A stretch of 64,000 nucleotides of DNA from an uncultured Eubacteriales bacterium. Lineage in GTDB: Bacteria > Bacillota > Clostridia > Oscillospirales > Oscillospiraceae. The notes under the pieces were generated by a model, which was given only the letters and a program-made list of their open reading frames with translations, was not told the DNA's origin and did not search any database. Both the position numbers and the translations under genes were made by a program. Location: positions 1,581,766 through 1,645,765 of the forward strand of contig LT599017.1 in NCBI GenBank assembly GCA_900079765.1, read 5' to 3'. This document shows positions 34,401 through 42,861 of the stretch, piece by piece; the first letter of the stretch is position 1; every line of letters begins with the position of its first letter.

Positions 34401-35560
34401 ACAAGGTCACCTTTACCGCGCTCAGCGGAGCGACGGTGAAGTATGTGACTGTTGACCCGGCCGCGGGTACGCCCGACTGGAGAGACGTCCCCGCCGAAGG
34501 CCTGTCCATTGAGGGCACGAGCGGCGCAACCGTCAAGATTTGGGTGAAGTCCACCAGGGCCGACGCGAAGGACAGCGATGTGGTCGCCCTCACCTTTACC
34601 ATCAAGAAGGCGGATTCCAATCCCGGCCCCAGTTCCGGAACGAACACCGGCGGCACGGCTGCCAACCCCGTTGTGAAGGCAGAGGACGTGAAGGTGAACG
34701 ACGGCACCGCGGAGATCAAGCTCCCCGCCGCCAACGCGAAACTGGACGACGCCGCCAACAAAAAGGCCGCCTCCGCCAACGGGACCAAACCCGTTGCGAT
34801 CACGGGCGGCGGGCTGAATATCATTATCCCCGCCGGGACCCTGACGGCGGGTACGGATGTAAACGCCCTGCTGGTCGATCCCAAGGCCGCCGGCAGCGTC
34901 ATCCGGGTTACCAGGTCCGACGGGACCACCGCCATCCTGCCCATCGCCACCGTGAGCGGCGGTAATGCGGCCTATGTGGTAAATATCCTCGGCAAGTATG
35001 AGGTCGTCGATAACGACAATACCTTCCGCGACACCGACAACCACTGGGCCCTGCCCGCCATCGGTTTTGTCTCGGCCCGCGAGATATTCAGGGGCGACAG
35101 CACCGGCGCGTTCAGGCCCGACCAGCCCATGACCCGGGGCATGCTGGCCACCGTTCTCGCCCGCATCGACGGCGGGAAGACCGGCGCGGGAACCCCCTTT
35201 GCCGACGTGCCCGCCGGCTCCTGGTACGCCGGGGAGATCGCCTGGGCTGCCCAAAATAAGCTGGTGGAGGGGGACGGGAAAAACTTTAACCCCGACGACG
35301 ACCTCACCCGTGAGCAGCTCTGCGTGATTCTGATCCGTTACTTGAACTACTCCGGCCTCACCCTGGCGGAGGCGACCGCAATGGGCGACTTCTCCGACCT
35401 GAGCAAGGTAAGCCCTTGGGCGAAGGACGCCGTGGAGCAGGCCGTCAAGGCCGGGCTCATCGATGGCAAGACCGGCGTGCTGATCGACCCACAGGGCAAG
35501 GCCACCCGCGCTGAGATCGCCACCATCCTCCAGCGCTTTGTGGAGGGCGTACTAAAGTAA
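31469..35560 (+). CDS. SLH-anchored extracellular endonuclease I family nuclease
   Basis: A 1363-residue exoprotein with signal peptide (cut near SAAG). The endonuclease I domain (~40-310) shows REHVWPKS (His134), DLHHLRPTN, NSTRNN, GDVARILLYIYVRW and NRNVFIDYPELAWLL, the hallmark set of EndA/NucM-type DNA/RNA nucleases with a beta-beta-alpha metal site. Then come two copies of an ~90-residue wall-repeat domain (FVGWV...LYALYSY), two N-terminal-type beta domains and three SLH repeats (~1185-1360). GAGGAGTGAG precedes ATG. It should cut nucleic acid at the cell surface. Downstream are YibE/F and a nucleoside transporter. Confidence 0.92.
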   Translation: MQRVSKRALPWILALVLVFSMSPAVSAAGLTPRNEGVRHEDCTSLSAQADSYYTGDYAWDKLSTLEGTDTDSSLQGTKTPLYSQLQTLMSTTMTKKVTYNSLTSYWPTTDTQPGYSNATLFYCDVDSSSYNREHVWPKSRASYYETGGGADLHHLRPTNSTVNSTRNNYTMGNVQGVITNPSTYSYGGKIVLWYNTAGNGLVEVNDDIKGDVARILLYIYVRWGQPNLFEQVAQKDLPPLDSDDDADDGKPVIESLDTLLQWCENDPVDNWEMQRNDLCQGVQGNRNVFIDYPELAWLLFNKTLPADMKTPSGGSVPTDPAYTVTPHSNNDAWGDVTISGGRITAAPKDGYYTEGFTVEPANAATVTQSGNVFTVKDTKENCTVTIQFAPKTPASVSYIVPEGVSVTNGPAAGYLGDSITLPTINGAPTDNSKDYSFVGWVEDEVAATKSRDGFTVLATGASYTLKNVKTMLYALYSYRVEDGSGAADTFELVTTKPVSGDWSGDYVMTNPSGDTLHLATGKEIDTQDSAVSLATSGVTKAGNTLSGVTSDYVIAISKLANGNYTLRLKGAPTDTYLTFPGGSKNAIGTTTNSNDAIAQWTLALSGGNMVITNVGNTSYQLKWNNSWKGFRCYTTGQENVKLYAAAGAPASTYYLTLGEGTDPDPEPIPANIGYAVPKGVTVPGGPTTGEVGKPIVLPSVSGTPEDNSKDYTFVGWVDKKIPETTSSTGLNILNAGTSYTITKQAVELFALYSYKTESGTGGEDSFSLVTAASELKTGDMVVIVSKNVNYALGTTQNNNNRKAAEVTKSGETVEIGASVAELTLETGNIPDTFSFNVGSGYLYAAGKLSGDQTVKGNWLRTESSISDNSSWKIEIAADGNATVKAQGANDANWMRYNPNVDQDGNPLAAGPLFGCYGPNSSMKDAASDIAVYKKGSGGSVITTYYLTLAEGGGVENPDPVKLPVPVPSKSGGEVTSGDKVTFTALSGATVKYVTVDPAAGTPDWRDVPAEGLSIEGTSGATVKIWVKSTRADAKDSDVVALTFTIKKADSNPGPSSGTNTGGTAANPVVKAEDVKVNDGTAEIKLPAANAKLDDAANKKAASANGTKPVAITGGGLNIIIPAGTLTAGTDVNALLVDPKAAGSVIRVTRSDGTTAILPIATVSGGNAAYVVNILGKYEVVDNDNTFRDTDNHWALPAIGFVSAREIFRGDSTGAFRPDQPMTRGMLATVLARIDGGKTGAGTPFADVPAGSWYAGEIAWAAQNKLVEGDGKNFNPDDDLTREQLCVILIRYLNYSGLTLAEATAMGDFSDLSKVSPWAKDAVEQAVKAGLIDGKTGVLIDPQGKATRAEIATILQRFVEGVLK
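34665..35560 (+). repeat. Shared C-terminal module, copy B
   Basis: Counterpart of 30466-31362, almost the same length, with mostly synonymous or conservative changes. It carries the cell-wall anchor. Confidence 0.85.
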
Positions 35561-35632
35561 ATGTAATCTGGGGTCGTCCGCCCTCATGGACGGACGGCCC
35601 CCCATACATGAATAAAGGCGGGGAATACATAT

Positions 35633-36919
35633 ATGGCAGAGCGTAGAAAAGCAAAGAAACATAGTGCTGAGAAGTCCGGCCGGGGGTCTGCCTGGCTGTC
35701 TGCGTTGAAAGAGGCGGTCACTCCGGCTCTGGCCATCCGGGTGGGGATAATGCTTCTGCTGATCGCGGGGCTGGCTGCCGTCATGGTGCTCCTCAACCGC
35801 GCCGTGAAGAGGGAAGTGCCCACTGCCGCCAGCCTGCGTGTTTTCGTTCCGGCTAAGATTACAGAGGTCCTCTCCGAAGACGCCACCCCCGATACCTGGA
35901 CGGAGGGACTGCGCCTGGGCCAGCAGGAGCTGGAGGTGGAGCTTCTGGAGGGTGAGTACAAGGGCGAGGTGCTGCCGATACAAAATTTCCTCTCCGCGTA
36001 TTCCAATGTGGACGGAAAGGTGGGGGGGAGGGTCATCGTCCGGGTGGACGTGGATGAAAGCGGCGATCCCTTTGTGGTGATGGTCGCCAACTATGACAGA
36101 GGGCTTGTGATGGGGGGGCTGCTCCTCCTCTTCAGTGCTCTGCTGGTCGCCATCGGCGGGAAAAAAGGGTTGATGGCCCTGCTGGGACTGGCCTTCACTA
36201 TCCTATGCCTCCTGTTTCTGCTCATTCCGCTGATCCTGCTGGGCCTGCCACCCATCCCGTGTACCATCGCTTTTGTGGCGATAGCCACAGCGGCGTCTCT
36301 CCTCCTTCTCACCGGGTTTACCCGCAAGACGCTGTGCGCCACGCTGGGCTGTGTGGGAGGCACCGCCGCCGCCGGAATTTTGGCCGCGGTGGTCGGCGTC
36401 ATCACACCGCTGAGCGGCTTTAACATGTCCGAGGCGGAGGAACTGGTGCTCCGGGCCAGCGAATACCACCTGCACATCAGCGGCCTGCTGGTCTGCGGCG
36501 TTTTGATCGCATCTCTTGGGGCGGTGATGGACGTGGCTATGTCCATTGCCTCGGCCTGTCAGGAGCTCCGCGAGCTTAACCCCATGCTCACCGCCCGCCA
36601 GCTCTTTCAATCGGGTATGAATATAGGTCGGGACGCTATGGGTACCATGGCGAATACGCTCATTCTGGCTTTTGCCGGGTCCGCGCTCAACACGCTGATT
36701 CTGTTCCGGGCGTATAATTATCCCTTCCTGCAAATCGTCAACAGCGACCTCATCGTCATTGAGGTGCTGCAGGGCCTCGCCGGCTCCATTGGCATCATCC
36801 TCACTGTGCCGCTGGTGGCCGCCATCAGTGCCTCTCTTCTGTCCAACCGAGGGAAGAAGGCAGTCGCCGCGCCCCAGGCGCGTCCCAAGACAAAGTCAGC
36901 GCCCCAGCCTGTGCGCTGA
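35633..36919 (+). CDS. YibE/F-family membrane protein
   Basis: A 428-residue integral membrane protein. One N-terminal TM (~32-55), an extracellular or periplasm-side beta domain (~65-155; QQELEVELLEGEYKGEVLPIQN is typical of YibE/F), then about seven TM helices with the family motif VMDVAMSIASA and later GRDAMGTMANTLILAFAGSALNTLILF. Function in the family is not established; transport has been proposed. It follows the nuclease by 72 bp and precedes the nucleoside transporter, separated from it by a hairpin. AAAGGCGGGG lies upstream of the ATG. Confidence 0.85.
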   Translation: MAERRKAKKHSAEKSGRGSAWLSALKEAVTPALAIRVGIMLLLIAGLAAVMVLLNRAVKREVPTAASLRVFVPAKITEVLSEDATPDTWTEGLRLGQQELEVELLEGEYKGEVLPIQNFLSAYSNVDGKVGGRVIVRVDVDESGDPFVVMVANYDRGLVMGGLLLLFSALLVAIGGKKGLMALLGLAFTILCLLFLLIPLILLGLPPIPCTIAFVAIATAASLLLLTGFTRKTLCATLGCVGGTAAAGILAAVVGVITPLSGFNMSEAEELVLRASEYHLHISGLLVCGVLIASLGAVMDVAMSIASACQELRELNPMLTARQLFQSGMNIGRDAMGTMANTLILAFAGSALNTLILFRAYNYPFLQIVNSDLIVIEVLQGLAGSIGIILTVPLVAAISASLLSNRGKKAVAAPQARPKTKSAPQPVR

Positions 36920-37439
36920 GGCCGGTTCAGAGCTCCGGGCTGACACCACAGCCGATGGATCAGGAGAGCCGAGTCTGCGATTTAATCCAATTTCATCCGA
37001 CCGTCTTCCAGAAAGGGCTTCCGTGAGGGGTTGCCCTCTGCGCGCCAAATCTGCTTTCGCTTGAGGTCACATACAACCGACCAGGCCGTATCGGCGTTTA
37101 GCCTGCGGTCATGCTGCTACATAAAGCCGTATTTGCCGGACAGGAAAACGCTCGTTTCGAAAAATCGAAACGAGCGTTTCCTTTTCCGCGGCGGTGGAGT
37201 TTAGCCGTCTACCTCTTCTGAATCAGACATGTGCCATTCCGCCAAAGGGGAGCGGTATTATTTGAATTTGTACAAACTATCTAAAAAAACCACATGTAAT
37301 TTCGCTGCAACAACTTCAGGCGACTGACAATTGTCGTTTTTTCACCTTTTTTGGGATGCTATACTTGACGTATCAACGGGGCTGCGGCCCTGCGGCGAGG
37401 ACAGGAATTTTCAGTCAAGGAATAGTAGGAGGAAATGCA
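36920..37439. other. Non-coding leader of the nucleoside transporter operon
   Basis: This 520-bp gap has no gene. A hairpin terminator at 37142-37182 (AACGCTCGTTTCGA / TCGAAACGAGCGTT then TCCTTTT) separates the transporter from YibE/F. A TATACT at 37360-37365 could be the -10 box of the operon, but I see no convincing -35. No riboswitch fold was recognised. Confidence 0.6.
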
Positions 37440-38474
37440 ATGAAAAGGATTTTGACCCTTGCTCTGGCGTTTGTCTTAGCGTGCTCCCTGGCGGCCTGCG
37501 GCGGCGAAACGAAACCAACCGGCACCCCGGCCGGTACACCGGCCGGCACACCGTCCGGCGGCGCGGAGTCCCTGAAGGTGACCTTCATCACCACCGCCGG
37601 CGGCCTGGGTGACCGCTCCTTCAACGACAGCACCTGGGTGGGCGTGCAGCGCGCGGGCGAGGAGCTGGGAGTCAGCGTGTCCCTCATCGAGCCCGCCACC
37701 GTGGCCGACTTTGGCAGCTCCATCGTGGCCGCGGCCAACAGCGGGGCCAACGTAATCATAGGAATCGGAGCCTCCTGGACCGACGCCTTTGATGAGTACT
37801 GCGAAAAGTATCCCGATATCTACTTCTGCGGCCTGAACGCCAGCGCCTCCGCCGATAACCTGATGATGGCGCGGACCGCCGACCACGAGGGCAGTTTCCT
37901 GGTCGGAGCGCTGGCTGCCATGATGAGTAAGACTGGGACAATCGGCGCGGTGGGCGGCATGGACGGGGACAATATCAACCGTTTCCTGATTGGCTACGCG
38001 GAGGGCGCCGCCTATGTGAACCCGGATATCAAGGTGCTCCAGAGCTACGTGGGCAGTTTCAGCGACCCGGCGAAGGGCAAGGAGTTTGCTTTGCAGCTGA
38101 TGAACGAGGGCGCTGACATCATCTATCAAGTGGCGGGCGGCACAGGCGAGGGCGTCTTTGAAGCGGCCAAGGAGAACGAGAACCTGTACGCCATCGGCGT
38201 CGACGCCGACCAAGACTACATCGTGGAGGGCAAAATACTCACCAGCATGATGAAGAACTGCGACGTGGTAGCCTATACCTTCATTGAGCGCATTTTGAAC
38301 GGTGAGTTTACTTCGGGCGACGTGGTGTTCGACCTGGATAATAACGGCGTGGGGCTGAGCCCCATGACCTACACCAAGGACCTGATCGGAGAGGGCAATC
38401 TGAAAACGCTGGAGGAGATCCGCGAAAAAATTATCTCCGGTGAGATCAAGGTGACCGACCTCTTCGCCCAATAA
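37440..38474 (+). CDS. BMP-family nucleoside-binding lipoprotein
   Basis: A 344-residue BMP/Med-family lipoprotein (lipobox LAAC, Cys20, followed by a TGTP-repeat linker). Motifs: VTFITTAGGLGDRSFNDSTWVGVQRA, GIGASWTDAFDEYCEKYPDIYFCGLNAS, GSFLVGALAAMMSKTG, IIYQVAGGTGEGVFEAA and IGVDADQDYI, the ligand cleft of nucleoside-binding proteins such as PnrA/BmpA. It captures purine or pyrimidine nucleosides outside the cell. AGGAGGAA at 37427-37434 sets ATG 37440; the longer frame from 37356 overlaps the promoter area. First gene of a four-gene ABC operon; a hairpin follows. Confidence 0.92.
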   Translation: MKRILTLALAFVLACSLAACGGETKPTGTPAGTPAGTPSGGAESLKVTFITTAGGLGDRSFNDSTWVGVQRAGEELGVSVSLIEPATVADFGSSIVAAANSGANVIIGIGASWTDAFDEYCEKYPDIYFCGLNASASADNLMMARTADHEGSFLVGALAAMMSKTGTIGAVGGMDGDNINRFLIGYAEGAAYVNPDIKVLQSYVGSFSDPAKGKEFALQLMNEGADIIYQVAGGTGEGVFEAAKENENLYAIGVDADQDYIVEGKILTSMMKNCDVVAYTFIERILNGEFTSGDVVFDLDNNGVGLSPMTYTKDLIGEGNLKTLEEIREKIISGEIKVTDLFAQ

Positions 38475-38498
38475 GGCAGGTACCGTATACAGCCAAAC

Positions 38499-38531
38499 AG
38501 CTGGCGCCTGGGGAACTGACAGGCGCCAGCT
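38499..38531 (+). terminator. Attenuating hairpin between binding protein and ATPase genes
   Basis: Perfect 12-bp stem (AGCTGGCGCCTG / CAGGCGCCAGCT), 9-nt loop, then TTCTATTT. This position usually leaves more binding-protein message than transporter message. Confidence 0.75.
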
Positions 38532-38555
38532 TTCTATTTGAGAGGAGGAAGGACG

Positions 38556-40082
38556 TTGGAGCTGGCCTTTGAGATGAAGCATATCACAAAGACATACCCC
38601 GACGTGGTGGCCAACGACGATGTCAGCGTATCGGCGGCGAAGGGGAGCGTTCTGTGCGTCATTGGGGAAAACGGCGCAGGAAAAAGCACGCTCATGAATA
38701 TTCTCTACGGCATGACGGCACCGGACGCGGGGGAGATCCGCCTACACGGCGAGGCGGTGCGCTTCGCCTCCAGCAGGGATGCGATGAAACACAAAGTGGG
38801 CATGGTTTTCCAGCATTTTATGCTGGTAGAGGAGCTCACGTGCCTCGAGAACATCATCATCGGCATGGAGCCGGTGACCGGCGGCCTCGTGCTGGACCGG
38901 AAACGCGCCCGGACCCAGATAGAGGAGATCATGCGGCAGTACAATATGCACGTGCCGCTGGATACCCCGGCGGGGGAGCTGTGGGTGGGCGTCCAGCAGA
39001 AACTGGAGATTTTAAAGACCCTGTACCGGGGCGCGGAGATCATTATTCTGGACGAGCCCACCGCTGTGCTCACGCCCCAGGAGACCCAGGAGCTGTTTGT
39101 CAACGTCCGTAAGCTGGCGGAGAAGGGGAAGACCATCATCTTCATCACCCACAAGCTGGACGAGGTAATGCAGACCGCCGACCACATCGTGGTGATGCGG
39201 GCGGGCAGGGTGGTCGCTGAGCTGAAGAGCGCAGACACCAACGTGCACGACCTCTCGGTGCACATGGTGGGCAGTGAGATACCACCCATGCGGGAGCGCG
39301 CGCAGATACAGCCCCAGGCCGCCTTGCGCCTGAACCGGGTAAGCCATAGGAGGAAAAACGGCGTCTATGCCCTCAAGGATGTGGACATGACCCTCCATAA
39401 GGGCGAGATACTGGGTATCGCGGGTATTTCCGGCAACGGTCAGGTAGAGCTGGCGCAGATCGTCAGCGGCCTGACCCTGCCCCACAGCGGCCAGGTGACC
39501 CTGGGCGGGGAGGACATTACCGGCCATGACCGGCTCCGGCGCATCCGGGACGGCATCAGCTATATCCCGGAGGACCGGACCACCACCGGCGTCTGCCTGA
39601 GCTGGAGTATTGAGGACAACTGCTTTGCGGGGTATCAGGAGAAATTCGTCGGGCGGCTGGGCGTCCTGGACCGCAAAAAGACCGGGGCGCTGGCCATGAG
39701 CATGATCGAAAAGTTCCGTGTGAAGACCCCGGGGCGGGACGTGCCCATACGCTCCCTGTCCGGCGGAAATATGCAGAAGGTAGTGGTGGCGCGGGAGACC
39801 GGCTTTGGCGCTCAGGTGATTATCGCCGCGGAGCCCAGTCGGGGTGTGGATATCGGGGCCATCTCTACCATCCACAACCACATGATCGCCCTGCGCAACG
39901 AGGGCTGCGCCATTTTACTCATTTCTTCCTCTCTTGATGAGATCTTCGCGCTGAGCGACCGCATCGCGGTCATGTTCGAGGGGGAGGTTACCGCCGTGCT
40001 GGACCCGAAGACCACCGGCAGGGAGGAGATCGGCCTCTATATGTCGGGTGCAAAACGGCAGGAGAAAGGAGACGCGGTATGA
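38556..40082 (+). CDS. Nucleoside ABC transporter, dual ATPase subunit
   Basis: A 508-residue protein with two ABC domains. The first has an intact Walker A (GENGAGKST), Q-loop (FQHFMLVEELT), Walker B (IIILDEP) and His switch (ITHK). The second has a degenerate Walker A (GISGNGQ) but a full signature LSGGNMQK, as in RbsA/NupA-type sugar and nucleoside importers. The start is TTG 38556, positioned 7 bp after AGAGGAGG. It powers the two permeases that follow and overlaps the first by 4 bp. Confidence 0.93.
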   Translation: MELAFEMKHITKTYPDVVANDDVSVSAAKGSVLCVIGENGAGKSTLMNILYGMTAPDAGEIRLHGEAVRFASSRDAMKHKVGMVFQHFMLVEELTCLENIIIGMEPVTGGLVLDRKRARTQIEEIMRQYNMHVPLDTPAGELWVGVQQKLEILKTLYRGAEIIILDEPTAVLTPQETQELFVNVRKLAEKGKTIIFITHKLDEVMQTADHIVVMRAGRVVAELKSADTNVHDLSVHMVGSEIPPMRERAQIQPQAALRLNRVSHRRKNGVYALKDVDMTLHKGEILGIAGISGNGQVELAQIVSGLTLPHSGQVTLGGEDITGHDRLRRIRDGISYIPEDRTTTGVCLSWSIEDNCFAGYQEKFVGRLGVLDRKKTGALAMSMIEKFRVKTPGRDVPIRSLSGGNMQKVVVARETGFGAQVIIAAEPSRGVDIGAISTIHNHMIALRNEGCAILLISSSLDEIFALSDRIAVMFEGEVTAVLDPKTTGREEIGLYMSGAKRQEKGDAV

Positions 40083-41143
40083 CGCAAAAGGAATCCATGC
40101 TTCAGCGGCTGCTCCGGCTGTCGGTCAAGCCGCTCATCACCATCGCGGTATCCCTTGCCATCGGCGCGCTCCTCATCCTGAACGCGGGGCAGAACCCGCT
40201 TTCGGTCTACGCCATCCTGTTCAAGGGCGCGTTCGGCACAAGCACCGCGTTCCTGGGTACGCTGGGCAAGGCCACGCCCCTCATCTTCACCGGCCTTGCC
40301 GCCGCGGTGGCGGCCCAGGTAGGGGTGTTCAACATCGGCATCGAGGGCCAGCTCTATATGGGTGCGCTGGCCGCGGGCGTGGTGGGGGCAAACTGCGGCG
40401 CTCTGCCCGCTTTCTTAGCCGTCCCCCTCTGCCTGCTGGCCGCCATGGCTGCCGCCGCGGTCTGGGCCCTCATCCCGGGCCTTCTGAACAACAAGCTGGG
40501 CGTCAACATCTTCATCATGTTCTTCATGCTCAACAATATGGCCCAGCTCTTTACCGAGTATCTCTCCAACGGGCCCTTCAAGGGCAACCTGCCCGATGCG
40601 GCCACCGGGAAAATGGCGGCCAGCGCCCGGCTGATCCGCTTTTCCCCCTTTGCAGATCTGAGCGTGGGAATCCTGATCGCACTGGCGCTGGTCGCGGTAT
40701 GCTGGTTCGTGATGAAGAAGACCCGGTTCGGCTATGAGTGCAGCGCTCTGGGCTTGAACTCTCGCTTTAGCGAGTATATCGGCGTCAAGGTGGGGGGTGT
40801 CAGCCTGACCGTGCTGCTCATCAGCGCCATGATCGCCGGCCTTGCGGGGGCCGAGCCCGTCATGGGCGCCATGGGCCGGTTCTACGCGAATTTCTCCAAC
40901 AACCTAGGCTTTACCGGCGTCTCCATCGGGCTTCTGGCCTCCAATAACCCCATGGGGGTGGTGGTCTTCGCGGTATTCTTCGGCGCGCTGACCAACGGCG
41001 GATTGCAGATGGCTGCCAGCGCCGGGTTGCCCGGCGACCTCATCAACGTGCTCCAGTCGCTGATGATCATCCTGATTTCGGCAGACTTTATCCTCCGCGC
41101 GGCTCGGCCCGGGAAAGCGGCAAGAAAGGGGGCGGTGGGATGA
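40079..41143 (+). CDS. Nucleoside ABC transporter permease 1 (BPD_transp_2)
   Basis: A 354-residue permease with about nine to ten helices. Family motifs include FNIGIEGQLYMGA and IAGLAGAEPVMGAMGRF...GFTGVSIGLLASNNPMGV. Matches NupB/YufP-type subunits. It is translationally coupled on both sides (ATGA overlaps). Confidence 0.92.
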   Translation: MTQKESMLQRLLRLSVKPLITIAVSLAIGALLILNAGQNPLSVYAILFKGAFGTSTAFLGTLGKATPLIFTGLAAAVAAQVGVFNIGIEGQLYMGALAAGVVGANCGALPAFLAVPLCLLAAMAAAAVWALIPGLLNNKLGVNIFIMFFMLNNMAQLFTEYLSNGPFKGNLPDAATGKMAASARLIRFSPFADLSVGILIALALVAVCWFVMKKTRFGYECSALGLNSRFSEYIGVKVGGVSLTVLLISAMIAGLAGAEPVMGAMGRFYANFSNNLGFTGVSIGLLASNNPMGVVVFAVFFGALTNGGLQMAASAGLPGDLINVLQSLMIILISADFILRAARPGKAARKGAVG

Positions 41144-42048
41144 ACCTCGTCATTGAACTTGAAAATATGCTGCAAACCACGTTCAACGCCCTTCCCCCCC
41201 TTCTCCTGGCGGGCCTGGGCGGAATGATCACCTCCAAGGTGGGCGTTTTGAACCTGGGCCTGGAGGGCATGATGCTGATGGGGGCCTTTGTGGCCATCCT
41301 CACCAACTTTTACACAGGCTCCTCCATGTTGGGTCTCCTGGCGGCTCTGCTTTTGGGCTCTCTCATTGGATTTCTCTTCGCTGTGTTCAACATCCGGTTC
41401 AGGGTAAACAACATCATTATGAGCGTGGGCATTAATATGCTGGCGGTGGCCGTCACCAAGTATCTGCTTGGCGTCATCTTCGATACCAGCGGCGCGTTCA
41501 CCTCCAGCAAGGTCGTAAAAATGCCCACGGTATCCATTCCGTTTCTGAAGGGTGTCCCGATTTTGAATACCTTGAGCGGCTTGTCCGTCGTATTCTGGCT
41601 GGCCCTTGCAAGCACGTTGGTCCTGGGCGTTATGGTCAATTACACAAGCTGGGGCCTGCGGGTGCGTGCCACAGGGCTCAACGACCTGGCGGTCCATACC
41701 GCCGGCGTGGACCCCTCCAGGGTGCGCTATGCCTGCATCACCCTGAGCGGCACGCTCTGCGGCGCCGCCGGGGCGTATCTCTCCACCAGCTATCTCGCCA
41801 TGTTTACCAACGGCATGACAAACGGCCGCGGCTTTCTGGGGAACATCGCCTCCGTCATGGGGAACCGCACTGCCTTGGGGACCTTCCTGGGCTCGCTCCT
41901 CTTCAGCGTCACCGACGGAGCCACCATGAAAATCCAGACCTTCGGGTTTCCCTCCCAGCTCATCCAGCTCATCCCCTATACCGTGGCGTTCGCCGTGGTC
42001 ATCCTAAACGCACTGATAAAGCGCGCGGGCAAGGCCCGCGCGCGGTAA
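41140..42048 (+). CDS. Nucleoside ABC transporter permease 2 (BPD_transp_2)
   Basis: A 302-residue permease of the same superfamily (LNLGLEGMMLMGA, GRGFLGNIASVMGN, LIPYTVAFAVVILNALI). NupC/YufQ-type partner of the preceding subunit; together they form the channel. The last codons contain a GC-rich inverted repeat (42021-42043) without a T run. Last gene of the operon. Confidence 0.92.
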   Translation: MNLVIELENMLQTTFNALPPLLLAGLGGMITSKVGVLNLGLEGMMLMGAFVAILTNFYTGSSMLGLLAALLLGSLIGFLFAVFNIRFRVNNIIMSVGINMLAVAVTKYLLGVIFDTSGAFTSSKVVKMPTVSIPFLKGVPILNTLSGLSVVFWLALASTLVLGVMVNYTSWGLRVRATGLNDLAVHTAGVDPSRVRYACITLSGTLCGAAGAYLSTSYLAMFTNGMTNGRGFLGNIASVMGNRTALGTFLGSLLFSVTDGATMKIQTFGFPSQLIQLIPYTVAFAVVILNALIKRAGKARAR

Positions 42049-42063
42049 GAGAGGGTATGAGGT

Positions 42064-42765
42064 TTATAGGGCCCAGAGGTCGTATAACTGCTGGGCCTGA
42101 GAGCGCGTAATGGTAATCTTGCCCGCCGACACGCTGATACCGCCCCGGCTGCGCAGGGTGCTGATGAGGCGGTCCACCGAGCGCACGTCCCTTGAGAGGG
42201 CGACGCCAATCTCCTGACGGGTGTCCCAGATTCGCACCGGGCCCTCGTAGCCGGGCTGGTGGCAGCCCTTGGCGTACACGCCGTACAGATAGTGGAGGTA
42301 GTAGGCCCCCGACTTCAGGGTGTCCTTTGCGGCGCAGTTAACGTTCAGGGTCCGCACGTCAAAGTGCAGGGACAGCACGCTGTGTATAATGAAGTTATAT
42401 AGCTCGGGCCGGGAGACCTGCCAGCGCAGGAACTCGGTGCCGGGAATCTGCAGGGCGGCAACCGGAGTCTTCGCGGCCACTGAGGTGACCCTCCGCTCCG
42501 GGCTGGAGGCGATGATCTCCTGGATGCCGATAAACTCCCCGGGGACCACCTTCCTGGCGACAAAGAGCCGTCCGTCCTGAGGGTATTCGATGTCGTTGAC
42601 ACAGACCCCCTCCAGGATGAAATAAAGATGCATCCGCCCGATCTCGCCCTCGCGCATCAGGTGCTCTCTGGGCTTGAAGTGGACGATCTCCAGCGGCCGC
42701 AGCTCCTCCGGCGGCGTTGGCGTGAGCCACGTGAGAGAAGGATATTTGTTTAGATCCAAAACCAT
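42064..42765 (-). CDS. Crp/Fnr-family transcriptional regulator
   Basis: A 233-residue regulator: cyclic-nucleotide-binding-type beta barrel (~20-110; LMREGEIGRMHLYFILEG, GEFIGIQEII), a long dimer helix and a C-terminal winged helix (~160-230; TRQEIGVALSRDVRSVDRLISTLRSRGGI). No Cys cluster for an iron-sulfur centre. ATG 42765 follows GGGCGGTGG; the frame extends to TTG 42789 without a better site. It is divergent from the sulfatase and convergent with the nucleoside operon; it may control either or itself. Confidence 0.85.
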   Translation of the reverse strand: MVLDLNKYPSLTWLTPTPPEELRPLEIVHFKPREHLMREGEIGRMHLYFILEGVCVNDIEYPQDGRLFVARKVVPGEFIGIQEIIASSPERRVTSVAAKTPVAALQIPGTEFLRWQVSRPELYNFIIHSVLSLHFDVRTLNVNCAAKDTLKSGAYYLHYLYGVYAKGCHQPGYEGPVRIWDTRQEIGVALSRDVRSVDRLISTLRSRGGISVSAGKITITRSQAQQLYDLWAL

Positions 42766-42798
42766 ATGGTCCACCGCCCTTTTTGTCAACTTTTTAGA

Positions 42799-42827
42799 AT
42801 TATATCATAACCGCGGGTCTTTCACAA
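42799..42827 (-). promoter_or_regulatory. Promoter of the Crp/Fnr gene
   Basis: Minus strand: TTGTGA (42822-42827), 17-bp spacer, TATAAT (42799-42804), in the 96-bp divergent gap. Confidence 0.7.
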
Positions 42828-42861
42828 CGGAGACCGTATCGAACAGAGGAAGGAAACGAAC

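Noticed and set aside
42021-42043. GC-rich hairpin GCGCGCGGGC / GCCCGCGCGC as a terminator
   Set aside because: It lies within the final codons of the permease gene and has no T run.
42754-42788. TTGACA-17-TATGGT promoter on the minus strand at the Crp/Fnr start
   Set aside because: Transcription would begin after the start codon; a better promoter lies at 42799-42827.
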